Positions 27,220-43,240 of a DNA stretch of 64,000 nt are shown here, piece by piece. The stretch is taken from the NCBI RefSeq assembly GCF_000377565.1, contig NZ_KB898360.1, forward strand, positions 175,114 through 239,113, given 5' to 3'. The position numbers and the translations under genes were made by a program. The notes under the pieces were generated by a model. It saw only the letters and a program-made list of their open reading frames with translations, was not told the DNA's origin and made no database searches. Each line of letters starts with the position of its first letter. Position 1 is the first letter of the stretch. This DNA is from Rhizobium sp. 2MFCol3.1 (lineage in GTDB: Bacteria; Pseudomonadota; Alphaproteobacteria; Rhizobiales; Rhizobiaceae).

Positions 27220-28098
27220 GTGCTCTACGATCTGTCGCTGCACATGGGCTATAGCTACGATTGGCCGGCCTCCGGCGCCCGCCACATCATGCGCCTGCTA
27301 CCTCTGTCGCTGCCTGATCGCCAGCGCCTGATCGCGGGCTCGATCAAGGTCTCGCCGACGCCGGACGAACAATCCAATTTCACGGATTTCTTCGAGCACC
27401 CCGCGACCTCCTTCATGGTCCGCGCGCCCCACGAGAAGCTCGATATCCGCATGCATGCCCGCGTCCAGGTCGAGAGCCACTCGATCACGGCCGATTTCTC
27501 GCCCGTGCTCGCAGATTTGCCGGAGGAGATCGCAGGCGTCTGGTCGCTGAAGCCGGGCTCCCCGCACCATTTCCTCGGCAACAGCCCGCGCCTGGTCGAG
27601 ACGCCAACAATCTCGGAATACGCACAGGGCGTCGTCCAGCCCCGGCTGACCGTGCTGGAGATCGCCACCGCCCTCTGCGCCGCGATCCACAAGGACTTCA
27701 CATACGACGCAGAGGCGACCAACGTCGACACCACGCCGCTTGAGGCCTTCCGGCTGAAGCGCGGCGTCTGCCAGGATTTCTCACATGTGATGATCCAGGC
27801 GCTGCGCAGCCTCGGCATTCCCGCGGGCTACGTCTCCGGCTTCCTGCGCACCATCCCGCCACCGGGCAAGGAGCGGCTGGAAGGCGCCGACGCCATGCAT
27901 GCCTGGGTGCGCGTCTGGTGCGGCGAAACGACCGGCTGGGTGGAACTCGACCCCACCAACAACATCCCCGCCGGCACCGACCACATCGTCGTCGGCTACG
28001 GCCGCGACTACTCCGACGTCGCCCCCGTCATCGGCGTGCTGAAGAGCTATGGCGGCCAGCGTGCGGTTCAGGCGGTTGATGTCATTCCGGTGAAGTAG
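27220..28098 (+). CDS. Transglutaminase-like cysteine peptidase/ligase
   Basis: 292 residues from a GTG start directly after the previous stop. Beta-sandwich N-terminus (about 1-130), then a transglutaminase core with C184 (KRGVCQDFSHVM), H227 (DAMHAWVRVWCG) and D244 (WVELDPTNN), a complete triad. The family (TGc) occurs next to CP-ATP-grasp and alpha-E genes. It probably cleaves or transfers the product made by the two upstream enzymes (inference). The upstream ATG at 27215 is out of frame. No signal peptide. Confidence 0.85.
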   Translation: MLYDLSLHMGYSYDWPASGARHIMRLLPLSLPDRQRLIAGSIKVSPTPDEQSNFTDFFEHPATSFMVRAPHEKLDIRMHARVQVESHSITADFSPVLADLPEEIAGVWSLKPGSPHHFLGNSPRLVETPTISEYAQGVVQPRLTVLEIATALCAAIHKDFTYDAEATNVDTTPLEAFRLKRGVCQDFSHVMIQALRSLGIPAGYVSGFLRTIPPPGKERLEGADAMHAWVRVWCGETTGWVELDPTNNIPAGTDHIVVGYGRDYSDVAPVIGVLKSYGGQRAVQAVDVIPVK

Positions 28099-28247
28099 GG
28101 GGCGGTGAAGCGGGGCCGAAGGCCGACATCGAACGAAAGCGCACGATAAAGCGACAATTCGCTAAAATTAGATCAGACTCATAAAGCTGACCTAAATGAA
28201 GATGGTCCAAGGATATTCGCATACTTTGGAAAACCATCTCGGTGAAC

Positions 28248-29222
28248 ATGATGCGCGCCTTGTCCCTGCTGAAGACCACAATCGCCCGTTTTTCGAACGA
28301 CCGTGGCGGTAACTTCGCCATTGTGACGGCGTTGATCGCCACCCCGCTGCTGCTGGCCGCAGGCGTCGCGATCGACTTTTCCAACGCGTCCGCGCAAAGG
28401 ACGAACCTGCAGGAAATTGCCGACGCAACCGCGCTCGAAGGCGGCAAGATCTTCGACGGCACCAATCTTGCTGCAGCCACCACCAAGGCCCAGGCATTCC
28501 TCAAGGGCTATTCCGCGCAGATGCCGAGCAATGTCACGTCGAGCATGACCGCCGATGGCCGGACGTTCAAGGTTGCCCTGAATGCGGCGGTCGACACGTC
28601 GCTGATGAAGATCGCCAATTACAACTCGATTCCGATTGGCGTGAACGCAGCCGCCATCGCCCCGGTGAAGCCGACGAAAATCACCTTCGACCCGACCTAT
28701 GCAAAAGGCTTCTGGTACAAGAAGATCTCCGTCATGGTCGTCCGCCCCGGCAGCACCGCCGAGACGACCTTGGCCACCATCGTCTACCAGCCCACCACAC
28801 TAAACGACGACGGCAAAGGCACCATGACAATGGTACCGGCGACGGGAACCATCAACCTTGACAACTACACCAAGCTGATCCTGAAGATGGAGATCAAGAA
28901 GGACTACTGCCCGACCGGATACTCCGGCAAGGAAGTCGCCCCCAATCGAACCGTCCTTTGCACGGCCAGCAACCAGTCGTCGAAGCAGGTCTACGACAGC
29001 ACCTTGCGCACGGACAACCCCAACCAGATGGACTCGCTCTATGTCGACGGCAAGCAGCTCCAGAAGGGCACGGCCTATCCGCTTGAAGCCTATTTCGGTT
29101 GCGCATCCAAGCAGAGCCACGCCTGGGAAGACGGCGGTGGCGGGCCCACCCAGGACTTCTTCTACACCGTCAGCGCCGACTGTAGCGGCTCGGACACGAC
29201 TTACGTTCGCCTGACGCAGTAA
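28248..29222 (+). CDS. TadE/TadG-like pilus-assembly surface protein
   Basis: 324 residues. The N-terminal membrane segment is of the TadE/G type (NDRGGNFAIVTALIATPLLL, AAGVAIDFSNASAQRTNLQE), then an extracytoplasmic part with Cys pairs (KDYCPTG, VLCTAS, YFGCASK, SADCSG) and a Gly-rich stretch. Unlike the next gene it has no VWA domain. A GTG at 28242 could be the start, and an ATG at 28248 or 28251 gives the usual family N-terminus. It forms a tandem with the 29491 gene. The two have similar upstream sequences and similar terminators. The region is less GC-rich than the neighbouring operons. Confidence 0.78.
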   Translation: MMRALSLLKTTIARFSNDRGGNFAIVTALIATPLLLAAGVAIDFSNASAQRTNLQEIADATALEGGKIFDGTNLAAATTKAQAFLKGYSAQMPSNVTSSMTADGRTFKVALNAAVDTSLMKIANYNSIPIGVNAAAIAPVKPTKITFDPTYAKGFWYKKISVMVVRPGSTAETTLATIVYQPTTLNDDGKGTMTMVPATGTINLDNYTKLILKMEIKKDYCPTGYSGKEVAPNRTVLCTASNQSSKQVYDSTLRTDNPNQMDSLYVDGKQLQKGTAYPLEAYFGCASKQSHAWEDGGGGPTQDFFYTVSADCSGSDTTYVRLTQ

Positions 29223-29241
29223 CATCGATTTCATCGCAACG

Positions 29242-29277
29242 AAAAAGCCGCCCCGAACCGATCCGGGGCGGCTTTTT
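29242..29277 (+). terminator. Strong rho-independent terminator
   Basis: GCCGCCCCG (29247-29255) pairs with CGGGGCGGC (29264-29272), with an A5 run before and a T5 run after the stem. It works in both directions and closes the first TadG-like gene. Confidence 0.9.
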
Positions 29278-29490
29278 GTTGTCACGAAACCTGAGGACGG
29301 CCACGTCGCGCGACGCAATGATGATGCATGAAAGCAACAGCATCGGACGCAATTTCACCGAAATACATATCCCGCCCGAATTCGTGTTGGAAAGCAACAT
29401 TCCATTAAAATTGAAGCAAACCCGTAAAAACAAGCTCAATGAATTGGGCGCATCACTGCCACATTGTCAAAAACAACTATTCGGGTGAGC

Positions 29491-30681
29491 ATGATGAACA
29501 CCTTGCTATTTATGATGAATGGCATTTCCCGATTGATATCCAATCGGGACGGAAATTTCGCGATCACGACGGCCATTATTATCCCGGTCCTGATTGGCAG
29601 CGCAGGCATTGCCATCGACCTTTCGAACATGGCCATGCAGAAGCGCCAGCTACAGGACGCATCGGATTCCGCCGCGCTTGCGGCCGCGACAGCGCTGTCC
29701 AACGGCAAGGTCTCTACCGAAGCGGAGGCGCAAGCCCTGGCAAAGGACTTTGTCGCCGGTCAGATGGCCAACTTCATTGGAAGCGCTGATATGGCAGCGC
29801 TGAAGAACGGCACGACCGTCGATATTACCACCACGACCACCGCAACCAGCAAGAGCTACAAGGTAAAGGTGAATGCTGGCTACGATATGAGCCTTACTCC
29901 GATGATGAAGGTCTTCGGGCAGAATACGGCCGCGATCGCAAGCAACAGCTTCTCCAGCAGCGGAACCAGTGACGTGAAGTCGGCGTTGTCCATGACCTTG
30001 GCGCTAGATGAATCCGGATCCATGCTCGCCGATACGACTGAGATTCAAAGTCAGAGTAGTTGCACGCACTACAATACGAGCGGCAGATCCATTGGCTCCT
30101 ACAAGCCCTGCTACGTAAAGAAGATCGATGCATTGAAGACCGCGGCAAATCTACTCTTTACGCAGCTTGATACCGCCGATCCCGAAGCAAAATACGTGAG
30201 AACCAATGCCATTGGCTGGAGTAGCGAGGTCCAGATCTCAAACGCTTTTGGCTGGGGAACTTCGGCGACCCGCACCAGTGTGATCAACAAGCTGTCCGGC
30301 GGAGGCGGCACCGAATCCGCCGCCCCCATGAAGAAGGCTTACGAAGATTTGACAACCACCAACTACAATTCGGAGACACAAGTCCATACTCGGGCAGGTA
30401 ATAACAAGATTACCAAGTACATCGTACTCATGACGGACGGCGACAACAACTCCGGATCGTCGAACACGGCGACTCTGAACACCTGCACCGATGCCAAGAA
30501 CGCGGGGATCAAGATCTATTCCGTTGCGTTCATGGCGCCCACCGGCGGACAGACGCTTTTGCGCAATTGTGCAAGCGGCAACGGATATTATTATCAAGCC
30601 GAAAGCATGGCCGACCTGCTGACGGCGTTCAAGGCGATTGGCTCGGAAGCGGCAAAGGACAAGACCCTGCTGACCCAGTAA
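29491..30681 (+). CDS. TadG-like protein with von Willebrand factor A domain
   Basis: 396 residues from the ATG at 29491. The N-terminal TadE/G-type membrane segment (NRDGNFAITTAIIIPVLIGS, AGIAIDLSNM, then MQKRQLQDASDSAALAAATA) is followed by a VWA domain with MIDAS motif DESGS and later MTDGDNNS. VWA domains bind metal and protein ligands. TadG proteins sit at the cell envelope in Flp pilus systems, but no tad secretion genes are in this window, so its machine is elsewhere or it acts alone. The start corresponds to that of the 28248 gene (GGTGAGC ATG ATG). A paralogue lies at 50588-51769. Confidence 0.82.
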   Translation: MMNTLLFMMNGISRLISNRDGNFAITTAIIIPVLIGSAGIAIDLSNMAMQKRQLQDASDSAALAAATALSNGKVSTEAEAQALAKDFVAGQMANFIGSADMAALKNGTTVDITTTTTATSKSYKVKVNAGYDMSLTPMMKVFGQNTAAIASNSFSSSGTSDVKSALSMTLALDESGSMLADTTEIQSQSSCTHYNTSGRSIGSYKPCYVKKIDALKTAANLLFTQLDTADPEAKYVRTNAIGWSSEVQISNAFGWGTSATRTSVINKLSGGGGTESAAPMKKAYEDLTTTNYNSETQVHTRAGNNKITKYIVLMTDGDNNSGSSNTATLNTCTDAKNAGIKIYSVAFMAPTGGQTLLRNCASGNGYYYQAESMADLLTAFKAIGSEAAKDKTLLTQ

Positions 30682-30705
30682 GCTGCTCCCAACCCAACAA
30701 AACAA

Positions 30706-30739
30706 AAAAGCCGCTCCGGAACAAACCGGAGCGGCTTTT
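30706..30739 (+). terminator. Strong rho-independent terminator, similar to that at 29242
   Basis: AAAAGCCGCTCCGG (30706-30719) pairs with CCGGAGCGGCTTTT (30726-30739) around ACAAA-like loop bases. Same layout as the terminator of the upstream paralogue, supporting duplication of gene plus terminator. Confidence 0.9.
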
Positions 30740-30957
30740 CGTTGTTGTGCAATCCCGTCTATCAAAATCAGAAAGCCGATAAAAATCAAGTTCTTTCCGT
30801 CGCCCACGGGTGCCCTGCGTCAATTTTTCCGTTTGCCGGTTTTCCCTTGTTGCAAGTGCGTAGTAACGGTGCATAAACTGCATCGCTAGTGCGTGAGTAA
30901 ATCGATTGAAGTACGTATAACCTACTGAAACCAAAACAGAATTGGCGAGCCCTGACG

Positions 30958-35624
<4,667 letters not shown>

Positions 35625-35643
35625 GACTGGTGGGAGGAAGACA

Positions 35644-36906
35644 ATGGTAGAAAAACGCATTCAGCCACTTGCCCGCGATGCAATGGCCTATGTTCTCGCC
35701 GGCGGCCGGGGGAGCCGTCTGAAGGAACTCACCGACCGACGCGCCAAGCCCGCGGTCTATTTCGGCGGCAAGTCGCGCATCATCGATTTCGCGCTGTCCA
35801 ACGCGCTGAACTCCGGTATCCGCCGCATCGGCGTCGCTACCCAATACAAGGCGCACTCGCTGATCCGCCACATGCAGCGCGGCTGGAACTTCTTCCGCCC
35901 CGAGCGCAACGAGAGCTTTGACATCCTGCCGGCCTCCCAGCGCGTCTCCGAGACGCAGTGGTACGAAGGCACGGCCGACGCGGTCTACCAGAACATCGAC
36001 ATCATCCAGGACTACGGCGTCGAATACATGGTCATCCTCGCCGGCGACCACGTCTACAAGATGGACTACGAATACATGCTGCAGCAGCATGTCGACAGTG
36101 GCGCCGACGTCACCATCGGCTGCCTCGAAGTGCCGCGCATGGAAGCCGTGGGCTTCGGCGTCGTGCATGTCGATGAGACCGACCGCATCATCGATTTCGT
36201 TGAAAAGCCCGCCGATCCGCCGGCCATCCCAGGCAAGCCGGACAGCGCCTTCGCATCGATGGGCATCTACGTCTTCCGCACCAAGTTCCTGATCGAGGAA
36301 CTGCGCCGCGACGCCGCCGATCCGAATTCCAGCCGCGACTTCGGCAAGGACATCATTCCCTATATCGTCAAGAACGGTAAGGCCGTCGCCCACCGCTTCG
36401 CCAATTCCTGCGTGCGCTCCGATTTCGAGCGCGAGCCCTACTGGCGCGACGTCGGAACCATCGATGCCTACTGGCAGGCCAATATCGACCTGACGGCGAT
36501 CGTTCCCGAACTCGACATCTACGACAAGTCCTGGCCGATCTGGACCTATGCCGAGATCTCGCCGCCGGCGAAGTTCGTCCACGACGACGAGAACCGCCGC
36601 GGCTCGGCGACCTCCTCGGTCATTGCCGGCGATTGCATCATCTCCGGTGCCACGCTGAACAACAGCCTGCTCTTTACCGGTGTGCGCGCCAACTCCTACT
36701 CGAAGCTCGAGGGCGCCGTCGTGCTCCCGAGCGTCAAGATCGGCCGCCACGCACAGCTGACGAATGTCGTGATCGACCACGGCGTCGTCATTCCGGAAGG
36801 TCTTGTTGTCGGCGACGACCCGGTTCTCGACGCCAAGCGTTTCCGCCGTTCCGAAGGCGGGATCTGCCTCATCACGCAGCCGATGATCGACAAGCTGGAT
36901 ATGTAA
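35644..36906 (+). CDS. glgC: Glucose-1-phosphate adenylyltransferase
   Basis: 420 residues. The nucleotide-binding N-terminus [20 protein letters not shown], followed by KPAVYFGGK, and [12 protein letters not shown] belong to ADP-glucose pyrophosphorylase. The C-terminal half shows the beta-helix repeats ([20 protein letters not shown]). It makes ADP-glucose from glucose-1-P and ATP and is the usual control point of glycogen synthesis. The start is ATG 35644 with GGGAGGAA in front. A longer frame overlapping glgB has no ribosome-binding site. Confidence 0.97.
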   Translation: MVEKRIQPLARDAMAYVLAGGRGSRLKELTDRRAKPAVYFGGKSRIIDFALSNALNSGIRRIGVATQYKAHSLIRHMQRGWNFFRPERNESFDILPASQRVSETQWYEGTADAVYQNIDIIQDYGVEYMVILAGDHVYKMDYEYMLQQHVDSGADVTIGCLEVPRMEAVGFGVVHVDETDRIIDFVEKPADPPAIPGKPDSAFASMGIYVFRTKFLIEELRRDAADPNSSRDFGKDIIPYIVKNGKAVAHRFANSCVRSDFEREPYWRDVGTIDAYWQANIDLTAIVPELDIYDKSWPIWTYAEISPPAKFVHDDENRRGSATSSVIAGDCIISGATLNNSLLFTGVRANSYSKLEGAVVLPSVKIGRHAQLTNVVIDHGVVIPEGLVVGDDPVLDAKRFRRSEGGICLITQPMIDKLDM

Positions 36907-36909
36907 ACG

Positions 36910-38352
36910 ATGAAAGTTCTTTCGGTTTCGTCCGAAGTCTTCCCATTGATAAAGACAGGGGGCCTGGCCGATGTGGCCGGCGCCCTGCCGATCGCGCTGA
37001 AGCGCTTCGGCATCGAAACCAAGACGCTGATGCCCGGCTATCCCGCGGTGATGAAAGTCATTCGCGACCCCGTCGTGCGCATGCGCTTCGACGATCTCTT
37101 GGGCGAACAGGCAACGGTTCTGGAGGTCAATCACGAGGGGCTCAATATCCTCGTCCTCGACGCGCCAGCCTATTACGACCGCTCCGGCGGCCCCTATCTC
37201 GACGCGACAGGCAAGGACTACCACGACAACTGGCGCCGCTTTGCCGCGCTCTCGCTTGCCGGCGCCGAGATCGCCGCCGGCCTGATGCCCGGCTGGAAGC
37301 CAGACGTCGTCCATGCACATGACTGGCAGGCGGCGATGACGCCGGTCTACATGCGCTTCTACCCGACGCCCGAACTCCCCAGCATCCTCACCATCCACAA
37401 CATCGCCTTCCAGGGCCAGTTCAGCGCCGAGATCTTCTCCGGCCTGCGCCTTCCCCCGCAGGCCTTCTCGGTGGAAGCGCTGGAATATTACGGCAATATC
37501 GGCTTCCTTAAGGGTGGCCTGAAGACCGCGCACGCGATCACCACCGTCAGCCCCTCCTATGCCGGCGAGATCCTGACCTCCGAATTCGGCATGGGCCTTG
37601 AGGGTGTCATCGCCAGCCGCATCGAGGCGTTGCACGGCATCGTCAACGGCATCGACCACGAGGTCTGGGACCCCGCCACCGACGCCGTTCTGCAGACCCA
37701 TTACACCGGCGCGACGCTGAAGAACCGCGCCGCCAACCGCGCCGCCGTCCAGGAATTCTTCGGCCTGCACGACGACAATGCGCCGATCTTCTGCATCATC
37801 AGCCGGCTCACCTGGCAAAAGGGCATGGACCTGATCGCCAGTTGCGCCGATGAGATCGTCGCAATGGGCGGCAAGCTTGCCATTCTGGGCTCCGGCGATC
37901 CGGCGCTCGAGGGCTCGCTGCTCGCCGCCTCCGCCCGCCATCCGGGCCGCATCGGCGTGTCGATCGGCTATAACGAGCCGATGTCGCACCTGATGCAGGC
38001 CGGCTCCGACGCCATCATCATCCCCTCGCGCTTCGAGCCTTGCGGCCTGACGCAGCTCTATGGCCTGCGCTATGGCTGCGTGCCGATCGTCGCCCACACG
38101 GGCGGCCTTGCCGATACCGTCATCGATGCCAATCACGCCGCACTTGCAGCCAAAGTGGCAACCGGGATACAATTCTCTCCGGTGACCGCTTCCGGTCTGT
38201 TGCAGGCAATCCGCCGTGCGCTACATCTCTATACCGATCAAAAGGTCTGGACCCAATTGCAAAAGCAGGGCATGAAATCGGATGTTTCGTGGGAGAAAAG
38301 CGCCGAGCGCTATGCTGCCCTCTATTCAAGCCTCGCCCCGAAAGGCAAGTGA
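36910..38352 (+). CDS. glgA: Glycogen synthase (ADP-glucose type)
   Basis: 480 residues, family GT5. The KTGGLADV motif near residues 15-22 binds ADP-glucose, and [20 protein letters not shown] and the C-terminal [17 protein letters not shown] are diagnostic. It adds glucose from ADP-glucose to the growing alpha-1,4 chain. Separated from glgC by only three bases and from pgm by six, so these genes are one transcript. Confidence 0.97.
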   Translation: MKVLSVSSEVFPLIKTGGLADVAGALPIALKRFGIETKTLMPGYPAVMKVIRDPVVRMRFDDLLGEQATVLEVNHEGLNILVLDAPAYYDRSGGPYLDATGKDYHDNWRRFAALSLAGAEIAAGLMPGWKPDVVHAHDWQAAMTPVYMRFYPTPELPSILTIHNIAFQGQFSAEIFSGLRLPPQAFSVEALEYYGNIGFLKGGLKTAHAITTVSPSYAGEILTSEFGMGLEGVIASRIEALHGIVNGIDHEVWDPATDAVLQTHYTGATLKNRAANRAAVQEFFGLHDDNAPIFCIISRLTWQKGMDLIASCADEIVAMGGKLAILGSGDPALEGSLLAASARHPGRIGVSIGYNEPMSHLMQAGSDAIIIPSRFEPCGLTQLYGLRYGCVPIVAHTGGLADTVIDANHAALAAKVATGIQFSPVTASGLLQAIRRALHLYTDQKVWTQLQKQGMKSDVSWEKSAERYAALYSSLAPKGK

Positions 38353-39990
<1,638 letters not shown>

Positions 39991-40034
39991 GATAGCCTCT
40001 CTAATGCCCGATCGGGAGCAGCGGATGCCTCTAC

Positions 40035-40209
40035 CCCCCTCTGCCCTGCCGGGCATCTCCCCCACAAGGGGGGAGATCGGCTGGGAGCACCGATCGGTAT
40101 CCTTCCTCGAACGTAGCGTTTCCGCCAAGGCAACCTTTCAAGCTGAGCGAGCGCTAGCCGCTTGCGATCTCCCCCCTCGTGGGGGAGATGCCCGGCAGGG
40201 CAGAGGGGG
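40035..40209 (+). repeat. Long inverted-repeat intergenic element
   Basis: Two 44-base arms (40035-40078 and 40166-40209) are inverted copies with a single mismatch, and 87 bases lie between them. Each arm itself folds back (CATCTCCCCCACAAGGGGGGAGAT and GCCCTGCCGGGC-type pairings). With such arms the RNA of the pgm transcript would form a very stable hairpin. No open reading frame or transposase is inside, so it is a non-autonomous repeat (a MITE or mosaic element). Part of the 483-base gap between pgm and glgX. Confidence 0.85.
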
Positions 40210-40292
40210 TAACACCGCATGCCGACGTCTCTATTTGCCCAAAACCCCGGCGTAACCCTAGCTAACTTCCACCTCCCGCCTCCTGCCGTGCA

Positions 40293-40415
40293 GCCCCCTC
40301 ATCCGCCCTACGGGCACCTTCTCCCCGTTGGGGAGAAGGGAAGATGGAGCGAGCGGCCCACCACACATCTCTTCTCCCCAACGGGGAGAAGGTGGCGGCA
40401 GCCGGATGAGGGGGC
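40293..40415 (+). repeat. RIME-like palindromic repeat, copy 2
   Basis: 123 bases bounded by GCCCCCTCATCCG and its exact reverse complement CGGATGAGGGGGC. It contains two inner hairpins with CTTCTCCCC/GGGGAGAA stems and the segment AAGATGGAGCGAGCGGCCC, which is also found in the copy at 63529-63627. It lies directly before glgX and may limit readthrough from pgm or stabilise the mRNA. Confidence 0.8.
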
Positions 40416-40473
40416 CACACGGCACCACATCAACCCCATCAAACATCCCCCCGGAACAAGGACCTAGCACCCC

Positions 40474-42429
40474 ATGCCCTTCGCTTCCGGCGTAACCCTC
40501 ACCGCCACAGGCGCAACCTTCGCCGTCCGCTCAGGCGAGGCCACGAAACTCCACCTCTGCCTCTTCGACCAGACTGGCCGCGAAACCGATCGACTGCCGA
40601 TGGCGCGAGGCGAAGACGACCTCCACCACCTCTTCGTAGAGGGTATCGCCCCCGGCGCCCGCTACGGCTACCGCGCCGAAGGCACCTACGCCCCCGACGA
40701 CGGGCTCTGGTTCGACCCCGCCAAACTCCTGGTCGACCCCTACGCGACCGAACTCGACCGCCCCTTCCGCTACGACCCGCTGCTCTCGAAATTCGGCGCC
40801 GACACGCAACACCTCGTCCCCCGCGCGATCGTCACCCGCGACGTCGCCGTCAAGCCGGCGGCCCCCGTCTTCCGCCCCGGCGGCTTCATCTACGAAGTCG
40901 CGGTCCGCCCCTTCACCATGCTGCACCCGGATGTGCCGAAAGCGGAGCGCGGCACCATCGCGGCCCTCGCCCACCCCTCGATCATCGCCCACCTCAAGCG
41001 CATCGGCGTCGACGCCATCGAGCTGATGCCGATTACCGCCTGGATCGACGAGCGCCACCTTCCCCCGCTTGGCCTCACCAACGGCTGGGGCTACAACCCC
41101 GTCGCCTTCATGGCGCTCGACCCGCGCCTTGCCCCCGGCGGCATCGCCGAGCTGCGCGACACCGTCGCCAAGCTCCACGAGGAGGGCATCGGCGTCATCC
41201 TCGACCTCGTCTTCAACCACACCGGCGAGAGCGACCGCTTCGGCCCGACGCTCTCCATGCGCGGCCTCGACAACCGATCGCTGCTGCGCCACGTCCCCGG
41301 CCAACCCGGCACGCTGGTCAACGACACCGGCACCGGCAACACGGTCGCCTGCGATCACCCCTATATCAGGCAGCTGATCGTCGACACGCTCCGCCATTTC
41401 GTGGCTAACGCCGGCATCGATGGCTTCCGCTTCGACCTCGCGCCCATCATCGGCCGCACCGCGTCAGGCTTCGAGGCACACGGCGAAACGCTGAAGGCGA
41501 TGCTGGACGACGAGGTCCTCGCCGACCGCATCATGATCGCCGAACCCTGGGACATCGGCCCCGGCGGCTACCAGCTCGGCAACTTCCCCGCCCCCTTCCT
41601 CGAATGGAACGACCGCGCCCGCGACGACCTCAGATGCTACTGGCGCGGCGACCACTACAAGACCGGCGCTCTGGCCTCCGCTCTCGCAGGCTCCTCCGAC
41701 ATCTTCGCCCGAGACGGTGCCACCGCCACCCGCAGCGTCAATTTCCTCGCCGCCCATGACGGCTTCACGCTCAACGACCTCGTCTCCTACGCCGGCAAGC
41801 ACAATGAGGCCAACGGCGAGGACAACCGCGACGGCCACAACGAGAACCACTCCTGGAACAATGGCGTTGAGGGCGAGACCGACGACCCCGCAATCATCGC
41901 GCGGCGCCGCGCCGACCTGAAGGCGCTCATCTCCACGCTGTTCGCGACGCGCGGCACCGTGATGCTGACGGCGGGCGACGAAGGCGGACGCACCCAGCGC
42001 GGCAACAACAACGCCTATTGCCAGGACAACGCCATCACCTGGGTCGACTGGGCCTCGCTCGACGAAGAGCTGATCGCCCACACCGCCTTCGTCTCAAAGC
42101 TACGCAAGCGCTTCAGCGTCTTCTCGCAATTCGCTTTCTTCAAGGGCGACGGCGACGTGAGTTGGATCGCGCCCTCAGGCCAGCCGATGAGCGTATCGGA
42201 TTGGGAGACACCTGATTTCGCCACCCTCGGCATGATCCTGCAAAGCGAGGACGCAATCACCGGCAAACAGGTCAGGCTGGCGGTGCTCTTCAACCGCGCC
42301 CAATCAGAACAGACGTTTTCGCTGCCCGCCGATGCGACATGGCGCCGGGCTGAAGAAGAGGAAGGCTCCGAGCCGCAGAACCAGGCGCGCGTGCCGGCCC
42401 GATCCGTTTCTTTTCTTGTAGGAAATTGA
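40474..42429 (+). CDS. glgX: Glycogen debranching enzyme
   Basis: 651 residues. An N-terminal CBM48-like domain is followed by a GH13 catalytic domain: Asp near 320 in GFRFDLAPI, Glu near 355 in IMIAEPWDIG and Asp near 428 in LAAHDGFTLNDLVSY. The stretch RGNNNAYCQDNAITWVDW is typical of GlgX. It hydrolyses alpha-1,6 branches left after phosphorylase action, completing degradation. It is close to the glg operon but separated by the repeats, so it may have its own promoter or a reduced readthrough level. No strong Shine-Dalgarno sequence is seen before the ATG. Confidence 0.95.
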   Translation: MPFASGVTLTATGATFAVRSGEATKLHLCLFDQTGRETDRLPMARGEDDLHHLFVEGIAPGARYGYRAEGTYAPDDGLWFDPAKLLVDPYATELDRPFRYDPLLSKFGADTQHLVPRAIVTRDVAVKPAAPVFRPGGFIYEVAVRPFTMLHPDVPKAERGTIAALAHPSIIAHLKRIGVDAIELMPITAWIDERHLPPLGLTNGWGYNPVAFMALDPRLAPGGIAELRDTVAKLHEEGIGVILDLVFNHTGESDRFGPTLSMRGLDNRSLLRHVPGQPGTLVNDTGTGNTVACDHPYIRQLIVDTLRHFVANAGIDGFRFDLAPIIGRTASGFEAHGETLKAMLDDEVLADRIMIAEPWDIGPGGYQLGNFPAPFLEWNDRARDDLRCYWRGDHYKTGALASALAGSSDIFARDGATATRSVNFLAAHDGFTLNDLVSYAGKHNEANGEDNRDGHNENHSWNNGVEGETDDPAIIARRRADLKALISTLFATRGTVMLTAGDEGGRTQRGNNNAYCQDNAITWVDWASLDEELIAHTAFVSKLRKRFSVFSQFAFFKGDGDVSWIAPSGQPMSVSDWETPDFATLGMILQSEDAITGKQVRLAVLFNRAQSEQTFSLPADATWRRAEEEEGSEPQNQARVPARSVSFLVGN

Positions 42430-42518
42430 CGCGCCCGTAAGTTGTACTAATATCCTTGTCGTAATTGTCACGAAGCCATTGTAAGTCTTTTCGAAGCAGC
42501 TTTTTTCAAGAGGAATTG

Positions 42519-43004
42519 ATGGTCAAGGAAATCTCGCTCGCGGATGTCCGCGGGCTGGTCGGCACGGAAGCCGGCCTTTCTGATTGGATCGTCGTCGATC
42601 AGACGATGATCAATGCCTTCGCCGACGCCACCCACGACCACCAGTTCATCCATGTCGATCCGGCCCGCGCCGCCGACAGCCCCTTTGGCGGCACGATCGC
42701 CCATGGTTTCCTGACGCTCTCGCTGCTCTCTGCGATGAACTATAACTGCCTGCCCAAGGTGCGCGAGCAGACCATGGGCATCAATTACGGCTTCGATGCC
42801 GTCCGCTTCGTCGCCCCGGTCAAATCCGGCGCCCGCATCCGCGGCCGCTTCGTTCTCGCCGAAGCCCGCTTCCGCGGCGCCGGCATGCTGATGACCACCT
42901 ATGACGTATCGATCGAGATCGAAAACGAACGCAAGCCGGCACTGACGGCCCGCTGGACGACCATCATCCAGTTCGACCCGAAGGATCGGCCGGAGGACGT
43001 TTAA
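42519..43004 (+). CDS. MaoC-family (NodN-like) dehydratase
   Basis: 161 residues, the length of NodN. The hot-dog fold signature is complete: FADATHDHQFIHVDPARAAD with SPFGGTIAHGFLTLSL. Asp and His of this block form the hydratase site of R-specific enoyl-CoA hydratases. MaoC/NodN proteins hydrate enoyl-CoA or ACP, and NodN itself is a nodulation protein of unclear role. No nod genes are nearby, so a general fatty-acid or PHA role is more likely. AGAGGAA precedes the ATG. The stop overlaps the start of the next gene by one base. Confidence 0.88.
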   Translation: MVKEISLADVRGLVGTEAGLSDWIVVDQTMINAFADATHDHQFIHVDPARAADSPFGGTIAHGFLTLSLLSAMNYNCLPKVREQTMGINYGFDAVRFVAPVKSGARIRGRFVLAEARFRGAGMLMTTYDVSIEIENERKPALTARWTTIIQFDPKDRPEDV

Positions 43005-43240
43005 TGTCGCCTTCCGAACTGGAGAAGACCAAGCTGGTGGCGAACGCGCTGGATCGCGCTTCGACCGCAAGTTTCACCGTGGGCATAGCCACACCGCTCG
43101 CGGGACTTCTCTACAATGTCGGCAATTTCGGAGCCTCTGTGTCCATCCCGCGTATGGCGCTCGGTCTATGCGGTTGGCTTGTCGCCGCAATTGCACTACA
43201 TATTATGGCGAGGCATGTTCTAGATGGGATCGATCGATGA
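43004..43240 (+). CDS. Small membrane protein of unknown function
   Basis: 78 residues with two hydrophobic segments (about residues 24-40 and 48-70), separated by a short loop with Pro and Arg. The stretch ASFTVGIATPLAGLLYNVG begins the first segment. The start overlaps the stop of the MaoC gene (TAATG), and the following small gene starts inside its own stop codon (ATGA), so the three are probably translationally coupled. I do not recognise a family. Confidence 0.6.
   Translation: MSPSELEKTKLVANALDRASTASFTVGIATPLAGLLYNVGNFGASVSIPRMALGLCGWLVAAIALHIMARHVLDGIDR

Noticed and set aside
40035..40209. Insertion sequence or CRISPR array between pgm and glgX
   Set aside because: No transposase, no regularly spaced direct repeats. 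Structure is one inverted repeat plus spacer.
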